In this document: piece after piece, positions 27,901 through 39,900 of the stretch | Position numbering within the stretch: position 1 is the stretch's first letter | Layout of the letters: every line of letters begins with the position of its first letter | DNA from: Diphasiastrum complanatum | Taxonomy: Eukaryota; Streptophyta; Lycopodiopsida; Lycopodiales; Lycopodiaceae | Direction of reading: 5' to 3' | Assembly (NCBI GenBank): GCA_029204225.1 | Contig: CM055097.1 | Coordinates: 47,182,617 to 47,246,616 of the forward strand | DNA: 64,000 nucleotides | Notes under the pieces: generated by a model | What the model saw: only the letters and a program-made list of their open reading frames with translations | Database searches by the model: none | Told to the model about the DNA's origin: nothing | Program-made: the position numbers and the translations under genes

Positions 27901-30900
27901 CCGACTGGGATAGGGAAGCCAAAGAGGGAACTCCCTGTGCAGCTGAGCGAGGAGGCTGAGCTTGTGGAGTGTGTGCCCGTGGGGCTGCTGCTGGTGGAGG
28001 AACTGGTTGTGCAGGAGGCAAGTACAGCGGTGATATGTACTGAAAGGGGCGCTGCGGTGGCCGGTACTAGTACATCCTAGGTGCTGCCAAAGGGGGAGCC
28101 AGTGGAGTGGGTGCTGCCAAAGGAGGAGGATGTGGAGTGGGTGCTGCCACTGGAGGAGCAGCTAGAGGAGCCACTGTGGATGTGGGCGCTGCAAGCGAAA
28201 ACCTGGGCACAGATGGTGGCCTGCCATGGAGACCTGGTGCTGCAGAAGTGGACGGCGATGGAGGGGCTGTAGGCCTGAATGGCATCGGTGGCACTGGAGG
28301 AGCTGTGCGGCGCACATATACCCTCTGAGGAACTAGAGGAACTGTAGGCACCTCATGCGGCTGCTCTGGCTGGGACTGTGTATGGCATGCCGTCATCCTG
28401 CACGAAGTCAAAGCAAATTTTGGAAAAAACGTAACATCGACAGAAAAACAAACTAGCAAACACTGAAAAGATAAAGAACAATTACAACACTGTACCGCTT
28501 ACCTCTCTGGTTGCAAGATGGGCAGCTGCAGGAACTATCCGATCCGGTCCATGAGCTCATACACCAGTCCAAGTGTGGACCCCTCGCTGTCAGCCATGCG
28601 GAGCACAATGTAGAGTGGTCGAGGCAGTCCTGACAATGTCTGTGCAGCCCTCTAGAACTGGTCTCCCCTCATCGTGGAAGAAAAGTGCTCCCCATCCTCC
28701 GTGTGCTGAAACGTACTGGCATGCCAAAGATCACTGGCAACCATCTGTAGAAGCTCTGCCCTGCACCTGATCAGACGGTCGATGACCACCAGGCCGAATG
28801 CAAAGCGTGTGGGGGCTGGCTTACGGAGGTCCAAATGGCTGAACACCCGGAACATGGCAAGAACACGCCTCTTCCTTGTCACCAGGAAGAGGGCCTTGCG
28901 GACGATGGCTCTAACCCAGGGAAGTGCACCTATGTCCCCCATCAAAAGGTCTATGTCGTGCGCTGCACAGGGGGTATGGACGATGTGAGGGAACTCGGCC
29001 TCTAGCAGGACACCCATTTGAACGCAGTTGGTGGCATTGTCCGTCACCACCATAACAACATGCTGGGGGCCTATGGACATGATGGAAGACCTAATGACAT
29101 CGTACATGAACTCTGCAAATATGACTCTCCCCCCCTACTACAATCTGCGTCTCTCAAAAACTGTGTACCCATGCAGCTGGAGACCAAGATGTTGAGGATC
29201 GGCCTCCTCCTGACATCAGTCCAGCCATCGGACATGATGTTGCATCCATATGTGGCCTAGTGGTGGCGTAGAGGCTCCATCTCTCTAGACAAGGACTCAA
29301 CCCTATCTCTCAGCATGTGTGTGCCGACAACCTCTGAACCAGGGACTCTCCAGCTAGGGCTGCAGACTGTGCAAGGCGGAATGCCCTTCTGAAGGGCTCA
29401 GAATCGGTGATGGCAAAAGGTAGGTTCAGCTCGTAAATCAAACTGGCCACGGCCTGTGTGGCCTCTCTGTCCAAGTGCGGCTGATGCGCGCCACGAATGG
29501 TCTGTTGCACAAGGCCTCTACCTGGTGGGCGACAGGCGGTGGACCTCCAGCACGATGCACCAACCGTGACGGGAGTGGACGATGACGCGACAGGCTGGGC
29601 ACTAGTGGATGCATCGGTTGTAGACGTGGAATGGGGAGAGTGGGATGCACTGGCAGGGATGGGTGCAGCAGCATAAGTGGGGTGCACTGGTGGAGGGGCA
29701 AGATCTAGCATGGGATACGAAAACTGCTGGCTAGGGAGGTCATCCGAATGGGAAGGGAAGGAAGAAGGGATCTCATCCACATCCTCGAAGGCCTCGTCAG
29801 TAGCGTCCTGGGCCTGCTCGGGTGGCGGAGAATCCATGAGAAAATCGTAAACTGGGGGCGTGCGAGCAAAAGGACGTGGTGGTGGAACCGCAGTGGCAAC
29901 TGGCGGACGTGATGGGACGGGATCTGTAATACATCCTAACACCACAGTAGGGCAAACACTAACTGATCCACCCAACCTTGCCTACTCCCTGATATAGAGT
30001 AAGCCCCTCCTAGCCCAGTGTGAGGACTGGTAGCATGCAACTGCCAAGTGTCGGCCACGTGGCACTGACGTGGCCGACTGCACGTCGGGACCCAACTGGG
30101 GGCCCTATCCTGCTGACAGGGTCCCTAGGCTGTGTTAGGCCCGCCATGGCTATGGACCGTGCTGGGGCACACTACTCACACTGTCTTGCCCTGTTGGTCA
30201 TGTACGCTGGACACGACCCTGACTGTGGTATCTGACCTATCTGTGTTCTCTAGGGTTCGGCACTGGTTACGAGCTCGTAACACTCCCTCCCCCTTAAGAA
30301 CCGTCTTGGTCCTCTAAGACAAAGTCTGGAAAAATCTTGCGAAGGACGCTGCCTCTTTCCCAAGTGGCATTCTCAACAGGCTGATCATTCCACTTAACCA
30401 GATATTCTCGGTATAGAGTATGACGAGTCTGCGTCTCTCTACTATCAAGAATCTCCTCTGGTTCATGTGGAGGTTGTTGAGGATCCAATGGGAGAACTAG
30501 AACACTGTCCCCTACCAGATCTTTTGATCTGGTTAAGGCTTTTCGTAACTGACTTACATGAAAGACTGGAAAAACCTTACTGCTGTGTGGGAGTTCTAGT
30601 TCATAGGTGACCTCGCCTAGTCTCCTACTGATGGTAAAGGGACCACAATACCTTGGAGACAACTTAGCACACACTCCTGATTTGAGGGTTTTAGAGTCAA
30701 CTGGGACTCTCAAGTAGACTTTCTCACCAGTGGAGAACTGCACATCCCGTCTGTGTGGATCTGCATAATGCCTGGCTCGATCCTGGGATTGTCTAATGCT
30801 ACGCTTAGCATGTTCTATCATCTGGTTTAGGTCCTCTAAAAAGTTTCTGGCTGCTTCAACTTTTTCTTGTTTAAACCCTACAGCTGTGGGTGAGCGTGGC

Positions 30901-33900
30901 TGAAAACCGTACATCAGCATAAATGGGCTGTATCCCGTAGCTGAATGTTTGGTACTGTTGTAAGCAAACTCTAATATCGAGAGATACTCCTCCCAATTAG
31001 TCTGCCTCTTGCTGACGTATGCACGAAGCATATCCTCCAGCACTTGATTTACCCTTTCTGTTTGACCGTCCGTCTGTGGATGGTCGATGGTACTCATATT
31101 AAGTTTAGTATGGAGATGATGGAATACTGCCTTCCAAAAATTTCCAGTAAACTTACTGTCCTGGTCGCTGACTATGCCGGAAGGTAGACCGTACAATTTA
31201 AATAGCCCGTCTACAAACAACCTCGCTAACTCTGGAGCTCTAACGGTTGTTTTGGTCGGAATAAAATGAGCCATTTTGGTCAGACGGTCAACTGTGACCC
31301 ATATAGCGTCATTACCCTTTTGGGTTTTAGGCAGGCCTACTATAAAATCCATGGAGATACTCTCCCATTTACCAGCTGGTATTTCTAAGGGATGCAACAA
31401 CCCTCCTGCCTTTAAACGCTCTGCTTTATTTACTTGACATTTCTGGCAACTGGTTACATACTGGTGGACGTCCTTTTTCATACTGGGCCAAAAAAATTGC
31501 CTACGAAGAAGCTCATAGGTCTTCTGTATGCCTGGGTGTCCCGCGCTAGGATTGTCATGACATTCATATAGGACCTGCTGCCTATAATCCTCTGAATTGG
31601 GGACACATACTCTATCTCTATAGAGCAAGTACTCATCCTGAATGGAATACTGTTTCCATTTGAATCCTTGAGTCAACTGACCCTCAACCACTGGGGTTTG
31701 CTTGGGTAATACAGGCTCAGAATCCTCAACGTCATCTGACGACGTATACTCGGACTCATTATCATCCTCAACGGAAGCTGCCGTATTCTTGGATGAACTG
31801 GCACCAGCCCCGGGAACTGGTTCTGGAGTCTGTAACTGTCTGTTCTGGACTGAGTTCCAGATTATAGAGAAGAATGCATCATGCTGGCATTTCCCTCTCA
31901 AGGACTCGAGTAACTCATTACGAATCTGAGTAAAACTCAGCTCGTTTATCATAGGCATTCTGCTAAGGGCATCTGCTACTGTATTGAATTTTCCACGCCT
32001 ATATCTGATAGACATGTCAAACTCTTGCATCAACTCTGCCCAACGAGCTTTCCGACCTCTAAGCTCAGGTTGATTGCAAAGGTATCTGAGACTCTCATGG
32101 TCTGTCAGGACCTCAAAGTTGGCACCATACAAATAATGCCTCCAAGTCTTAAGGGCATGGACTATAGAAAAGAGTTCCTTTTCATAGGCACTATACCTAG
32201 TCTGTGCTGGCTCGAGTTTTTTACTCTCGAACGCAACTGGTCGTCCACCCTGAGTTAGCACAGCACCTACTGCAAAGTCGCTAGCATCTGTTTCGACCAC
32301 AAATGGCTGATTGGGGTCGACGACCTTTAAAACTGGTGCTGTAGCTAAGGCTGTTTTGAGAGCATCAAAGCTCTCCTATTGTGCGGACTCCCAAATGAAC
32401 TCCTTTCCCTTCCCCTTACGGAGATTTGTCATAGGGACTGCTGTCTGAGCATATTCCTTGACAAATCGTCTGTAATATCCCGCCAGACCAAGAAAGATTT
32501 GAAGTTCCAAAATATTCTGAGGTCTCAGCCAACTGAGTATGGCTTTAACCTTATTTGGGTCCATCTTAATCCCATCTGAAGAGATAATGTGACCCAAATA
32601 TGCTACTTCTTCAACGAAGAATTCACACTTGGATTGTTTAGCATAAAGCTTATGCTTTCTGAGCAGTCGAAACACCTTTCTGAGGTGTTTTAGATGCTCC
32701 TTCCTCGTTTTGCTGTAGACGAGGATGTCATCTAAAAATACGACTACAAACTTACCCAAGTATGGTCTGAGGACACTGTTCATCAAGGTCATAAAGGTAG
32801 CTGGAGCATTTGTGAGCCCAAATGGCATCACCTTAAACTCATAATGACCGTGACGAGTCCTAAAAGCTGTTTTCGAGACATCTTCCGATTTTATACGGAC
32901 TTGATGATATCCCGATTTGAGGTCTATTTTGCTGAAAAACTTAGCCCCGTCGAGTTGATCAAACAACTCGTCTGCCCGAGGCATAGGGTATTTATTCTTA
33001 ATTGTGACTTTATTGAGGGCTCTGTAATCCACGCAAAGACGCAGAGACCCCTCCTTCTTTTTCACCAATAGGACTGGTGAGGCCCATGGTGAACTACTGG
33101 TCTGAATTTGGCCTTTCCCAAGATAGTCTGTTAACTGCCTAGTTGTTTCTTCATCCTCTGTTCGGCTGACCCGATACGGAGGTTTAGAAACAGGTGCTGT
33201 ACCTGGTACTAGGTTTATTACATGATCTACCTCTCTGCTAGGTGGTAAACCATGTGGCAAATCTTCAGGAAAAACATCTTTAAATTTAGACAATAAAGTT
33301 TCTAATTTACTGATTTTCTGCTGAATAGAACTGGAAATAGAAACTTCAGGAATAAACTGAAAGTCACATAAGAATACCTGATGGTCTTCGTCTCCGATTA
33401 GCTGACAGAGCTCTGAACTGCAGACCATAGGGCTGTTGGGAACATCATGCTCCCCATGCAACTGGATCTCTCGGCCTTTATACTGAAAGCTGAGGGTGTT
33501 CTCCTGATAGTTTCTGTGGAGGGAAGGTCCTAAACTGTAGAGCCAATCTCTCCCGAGAACAATGTCTGTTCGATCCAGGTGCATTATCTGAAAGTTTATT
33601 TGATCTTGGTACCCCTGAATACCAAGATTTAACTTACTTACCATAGTTTCCCATATTTTTTTATCTTCACCCTTAGCTAATGAAACTATGTACCTATGCT
33701 GACTAGGTACTTCTGGTAGTTTAAGCTTTTTAACCAGGGTGTGGTTGATGAAATTATGGGTTGCCCCATCATCAACCATGACTCTTACTGACTGGTTACC
33801 AACTTTCCCATGCATACGTACTAGGTCATGCGGCCCAAAGCTGAAGGGTCTCGCTAGCATTGCAGAGGTCAGCTGGCAACAGTGTTCATGATCTTCATGA

Positions 33901-36900
33901 TACACTTTGATCTCGGAAGCTGCCGAGTCACTGGGGAAATATACAGTCTGAACAAGATGAACTTGTTTTTTATCTTTCTTATGTTTTTTTAGTGAAAGGC
34001 CCCTTGGGACACTGTCTGACTGTGTGTCCCTTGCTCATACACACAAAGCACAAACGTTCTTGTTTGGCTTTCTCAAAATCATCTGGTTTTAAGGGCTGTA
34101 TGAGTGAAGGGCGTTTCTGAGGAGCTTCACCTTTAAATTTATCTTCTTTCTTTCTTTTTAAAAATTTCTTTTTAAATTGAAAGTCTTTCTGAGGAAGCTG
34201 CTCAGAAAGTGGTTGCTGTCTCGCTCTCTTCCTACCCACTGAATCATCATAGATTTGAGCATATCTGAGAGCTTGCTCAAGGGTAGTAGGCGAGTTTCTC
34301 TGGACCTCTACTTTATATTCATCTTTGAGGCCACGGACAAATCCCCTGATTTTTTGATAGTCATCCATATTTTTAATCTTTAAAATTGCCTCTCGATACT
34401 GCGAGATATATTGGATGAGGGACTTGTCCATTACTGTTCTTTCCCAGGCTTCCCAGGCTCTATCAAGTTCATTCTCTGGTAGAAATTCTCTTAGGAAAGC
34501 TTCTTCAAAAGCTTTCCATGACCGGGGAGTCTGCCCAGTCTCCTGGAGATTTAACCACCACTTATAGGCCATAGGCCCTAAAGAAAGACTGGCCTCAATT
34601 GCTTGCAAATGGTCAGGGGTCTGTTTAAGAGCATGAATGTTCTTCCATTTGCTGAGGAAGGTTTGTAGAATATCTGCATTTCTATCCTTCTCTTCCCCAT
34701 TAAAAGTAGGAGGCTTTAAATCTTTAAAAACACTGGGGTGAGACCGTAAAGTCTCACCCGAAACTGATGGAAGTGGAGAAGGGGATAACTGAGAAGTGGA
34801 GGGAAGGCTTCCTTTCGCGGAACTCAAAATCAAGTTTTTGAGTTCAGCGAACGAGTCGTCCACACTGGACTTGAAATTGGCTAATGCCAGCTTCAGTTCA
34901 TCCACCTCTGTTACCAATTGGAGGAACTGCTCCTTGGTAACCAGTTCGTCGAGTTCTTCGGCGAACTGTTCCTGTTCTTCTACTTCCATCGGTTCCTTCC
35001 CTTTTCTGTAAGCCAAGGCTTCTGTTTCAAGTTCGTCGAAGCCTTTCTCCTGGGGTTGATCAGGTCCCTGAGGAGTGGTCATCTTCGAAACTGAAAGAGA
35101 GCTACCTTAACTTCTGAAGGAAAAAAGTCTAAAAGACTAATTTACAACTGTACAAGGGAAAGGAAAGATGACTTAGCTGTTTCTGAGGACTGTACTTCCA
35201 AAGAAAGAATGAAGAGGAACCCTTTCAGCTCTTTTCCCCAAGATTTCAGACCTGCTGTTCCGAAAAATGCCAGTTTGAGGCTTCAAAACGGTACTAAATT
35301 TCCCGGTTTTTTGAGGATAGTAGCTCGCTGGTCTGATTGCAATCCAACTTGTCCACAAAAAGGCAAATCTGAAGTCCAAAAACCCTTCTGAGTTCTGAAA
35401 TTTCAGAAGTCTCCTACTCGCTGATCTGGTAGGAATCCTCTTGCTCCAAATCTCTGACGTTGGGGCCCAAAAACTTGTTGAAAAACCAGATTTTCAGAAG
35501 CATTGGCAGCGCTGGCCCTGCTCCTCTTTTTTGGCTTCCAACTCGCTGAGAACCAATAACTTTTTCCCTGGAAATCGGATGTAGGTCTCTGACTGTACAC
35601 GATGGAGGTGCTGGCTTCTTCCTACTCTAATTTCGCTAGGAAAACTATAGAGAATCCTCTGAACTCAGTGAGAAACAGCTGTTTTTTCAGCGAGTTACCT
35701 ACACTTGGAATCTAACTCCTTGCTACTGTGATTTCTCAGTGGAAATCAGAAGTTTGAAGGCTGCTCCTACAGCGATCCTCCTCCTCTATTCCTCTCTGAG
35801 AATCTGAGAAACACTTCCTATCTTCTGATAGCTTTCTCTACTGCTGTCCTGAACTCCCTAGGATGGAGATGGCTCTGATACCAGTGTAATACATCCTAAC
35901 ACCACAGTAGGGCAAACACTAACTGATCCACCCAACCTTGCCTACTCCCTGATATAGAGTAAGCCCCTCCTAGCCCAGTGTGAGGACTGGTAGCATGCAA
36001 CTGCCAAGTGTCGGCCACGTGGCACTGACGTGGCCGACTGCACGTCGGGACCCAACTGGGGGCCCTATCCTGCTGACAGGGTCCCTAGGCTGTGTTAGGC
36101 CCGCCATGGCTATGGACCGTGCTGGGGCACACTACTCACACTGTCTTGCCCTGTTGGTCATGTACGCTGGACACGACCCTGACTGTGGTATCTGACCTAT
36201 CTGTGTTCTCTAGGGTTCGGCACTGGTTACGAGCTCGTAACAGGATCCACCGGAATGGGTGCAGATGGGGGTGCGTGTGGCGGAACTGTCTGAGGGGGAT
36301 GAGGAGCAAAGGGACGGGATGAGGATGGACTCCCTCTCCTCGTGCGTGCCAGCCAAGCAGGCAGCAACTCTGGGTCAGCCACATAAGGAGCGGTGCAAAA
36401 CCGGAGAACGCCCTCCGAAATGGTGTTCTCCCCCGCCACGAGTCGCGGTCCGTAGGTGTCCAGTAGTCGCTGCCTGTCAGGGATGGATATGCTGCCACAA
36501 GGGGCAGCATTTAAGGTGGCACCATTTTTGGCGCGTGCACCAAGCAGGTGGCCTTTAAGGCAAGTGAGGGACGCAGCAAATTCGACGAGGCAGTATCGGC
36601 AACTCACGATCTTCTGACCGGTCTTGTTGGTCTTGTCAGCAACCCGCCTGACAATGTCTACCTCGTCCCACAGACCGGAAAGGTCGGATTGCACCGTTGC
36701 GATGGAGAAAACTAGGGAAAAAATGCAGATGAAGCTAAAGCTGGAAGAATGGATTGTTGGAAAAAAAACAGCAGGGATCACTATTGGAGAGACGATGAAA
36801 ATGGGCGAAGGCAGCGAAGGCAGGGCGAAGGAAGAGAGAGGCAAATCAGATGCAAGGCAGGGCGGTCTGTGGGCGAAGGGCGACACAAATCAGAAGAGGG

Positions 36901-39900
36901 GCGAGCGAAGGCAGGGCTGCAAAACCAGAAGCGATGGCAGGGCAACGATGGGCTGAAAAAAACCTGGGAGAGAAGAAGCGAGGGGGGGCGGGTAGTTTAG
37001 GTTATAAAAAATTTTAAAAAATATTAAATAATAAATATATTATTATATTGTGGTACCGCGGTACCAGTATGGTCCTGCGGTACCGGGATCCGCGGTACCT
37101 AGTACCGCGGGACCTATGTCACAAACATATGACCACATTAGGGTTTCACACATCTTTACTAGACCGGTTTTTATTATTTATCTACAGGTGAAGCCCAAAC
37201 ACAGCCATGATGAATGCTAGCACAAAAAAGCAAAGACAGTAAAATGAACTCCCTACTTCTCGTAGATAAATAAGAAAACTTACATTTCATCACTTTAGCT
37301 CACTCAAAAACTAAGTAAGTCACAGAGTTAGTGAGAAAAATGCAACAATAACTATAAGGCCGGATGGAAGACGATGGTATTATGACCCTGTAGATGCAGA
37401 CTACAATTCTATGGGAATAATATAAAAAATATCGTGATGTTAATGCATAGGTCCCGCGGTACTGGGTAGTACATTTCCGCACACTGAGGATGGGGAGCAC
37501 TTTTCTTCCACGGTGAGGGGAGACCAGTTCTGGAGGGATGCACAGACATTGTCAGGACTGCTTCGACCACTCTACATTGTGCTCCGCATGGCTGACAGCG
37601 AGGGGTCGACACTTGGACTGGTGTATGAGCTCATGGACCGGATTGGACAGTTCCTGCAGCTGCCCATCTTGCAGCCAGAGAGGTAAGCGGTACAGTGTTG
37701 CAATTGACCTTTATCTTTTCAGTACTTGCTAGTTTGTTTTTCTGTCAATGTTAAGCTTTTTCGTAATGCCCTAAACCACATGCCCCTCACCTGCAGGATG
37801 ACAGAGCTGAAGTTCATATGGGAGACGCGATGGAACTACTTCCACAGGAGTATCCACAGCGTTGCACACATGCTGCATCCCCTCTTCCTCTCTCCGACAC
37901 AGATCGCAGACAGGGAGCTCGAGGCCGATTGGCTTCAGTACATTCACAGGGTGGGTCCACACATAGGTTTGGATCCTATCAGGCTCATGGAGGAGCTCGC
38001 TGCATTTCGTTTCGGCATGGGCACATTCGGCCACCCGGCTGCCCAGGATCCAGAGAGGAGGCAGCTACCCATTACCTGGTGGACCATGTTCGGTAGCACA
38101 TACCCATCTATACAGCGTCTTGCACTGCGTGTCCTTTCTCAGGTATGCATCTCATTTTATCCTCCATTTTTTGTGTTTCGTTGAAGTTTCACCTTTGCCA
38201 CAATGTGCTGAAGTATTTCAATGCACGCACCACAGGACTGTGCTGCCTCTGTGTGTGAGCGTAATTGGAGCACATGGGCACTGATTCACACGAGGAGAAG
38301 AAACCGGTTGTCAGTGAGTCAGTTGGAGCGGTTGGTGTTCTGTAGCACCAACGCACGTCTCGCCAGGAGGCTTCCGACCATTACGAGCGCATTGCAGGTG
38401 ATAAGCTAATCTTTCATAGCATGTTGGTTGACTCCTGGTATGTTGGTTTCATTTCTTGAAAAAGTTGTCTCTCTGACATGCAAATTTTAAACCTTGCAGA
38501 CGAAGATATCTGATTTGGAGCGCCAGGTTGACTTGCCTACGGACAGCACCCATCCCATGCCTGCAGATGACCTGGGCACACAGTTGATGGCAGAGAGAGA
38601 GAGGGAGCTTGCCGAGATGAGAGAGAGAGAGAGCTTGGGCTTGAGCACAGAGAGCCCCCATTGTATGAGGCAGATGAGCCAGTGTCAGAGGATGAGCATG
38701 ATGAGGATGAGCCCATTCGGGTTGTGTTTGCCAGACCAGAGAGGGATGAGGCAGATTATACAGGTGCAGGGCACACGCCACGGGCAGGGGTCACAGGTGC
38801 ATCACGTGGCAGAGGTGGGACACATGGCACAGGTTATACCGGCAGACAGGCAGGGCACACAGGGGGGGGCAGTGGCATACCTACCTATGTCGACATGATG
38901 GAGGAGGCTCTTGATAGAGGGCAGAGTGGTTTAGATGCTGGTCCCGCAGATGTTTGGATGCGTGCAGCACAGAGTCATGGCCGTTACTACGACAGCACAC
39001 CAGAGGAGGCACCTGATGACTTTCATTGCACAGATTGGGAGGCCATGCAGGGTCTACAGGGTGCACATGATGAGGCACGGGATGAGGCTTGGGTTGATTC
39101 AGGGGTTGGTGCACAGGATGATTCAGAGGTCGGTGCACAGGATGATTTAGAGGCTGGTGCACAGGATGAGTCCCAGAGCCCAGAGCATTTGTATTCGGAT
39201 GCCCAGCTGGCCGACTTGGTTGCCACATTGGATTCAGAGGCCCAGCAGATGCCGAGTGTCAGGGCGCCCCCATCATCTCTTGCCAGCATGCCACACACAG
39301 AGTCCCAGCCAGAGCAGCCGCATGAGGTGCCTACAGTTCCTCCAGCTCCTCAGAGGGTGTATGTGCGTCGCACAGCTCCTCCAGTGCCACCGATGCCATT
39401 TAGGCCTGCATCCCCTCCATCGCCGTCCACTTCTGCAGCACCAGGTCTCCATGGCAGGCCACCATCTGTGCCCAGGTTTTCTCTTGCAGCGCCCACATCC
39501 ACAGTGGCTCCTCCAGTGGCAGCACCCACGTCACATCCTCCTCCTTTGGCAGCACCCAGGATGTACCAGTACCGGCCACCACAGCGCCCCTTTCAGTACA
39601 TATCGCCACTGTACTCGCCTCCTGCACAGCCAGTTCCTCCACCTGCAGCAGCCCCACGGGCACACACTCCACGAGCTCATCCTCCTCGCTCAGTTGCACA
39701 GGGAGTTCCCTCTTTTGCTTCCCTATCCCAGCCGGCCTCAGCTTGGGCCCAGCCTAGCCAGCCAGGTGATTTGCATGGGGGTGACGAGGCATTGACAGCT
39801 CCTCTTGTCCGCAAGAGACCAGGCAGGCCCAAGGGTGCACCGAACAAGAAAGGCAAGGCACAGAAACTGCCAGGGAGGAGAGGACGACCACGCAGGGCTC

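Larger units (their letters stand above)
29925..36242 (-). mobile_element. Element C: near-intact Ty3/gypsy retrotransposon, same family as A
   Basis: The two 358-bp LTRs (29925-30282, 35885-36242) look identical base for base, and the target duplication is GGATC (29920-29924, 36243-36247). The PBS, read on the minus strand, lies at 35883-35872. It carries complete gag, protease, RT, RNase H and integrase. Visible defects are a 1-base insertion in an A run near 33984 that shifts gag-protease, and CAG-to-TAG near 32376 in RNase H. It is inserted in the hAT copy H1 between IPVDP and the Pro-rich linker. Confidence 0.95.
26808..37118 (-). mobile_element. hAT transposon copy H1, truncated, interrupted by element C
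   Basis: The transposase strand is minus. The 5' end is CATAGGTCCCGCGGTAC at 37118 reading down, identical to the 5' end of H2. Homology to H2 stops at about 26808, inside the second ORF, so the 3' terminus is lost. An internal loss near 28398, relative to H2, removes the segment equivalent to about 37803-39285 of H2, including the dimerisation domain. Element C is inserted at 29925-36242 with duplication GGATC. Confidence 0.8.

Noticed and set aside
27603-27959. Open frame on the plus strand opposite the H1 proline-rich region
   Set aside because: It is the antisense shadow of a GC-rich coding exon; the minus strand matches the H2 last exon.
39157-39795. 212-codon open frame overlapping the H2 last exon
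   Set aside because: Alternative frame of the repetitive proline-rich exon; the H1/H2 comparison supports the other frame.
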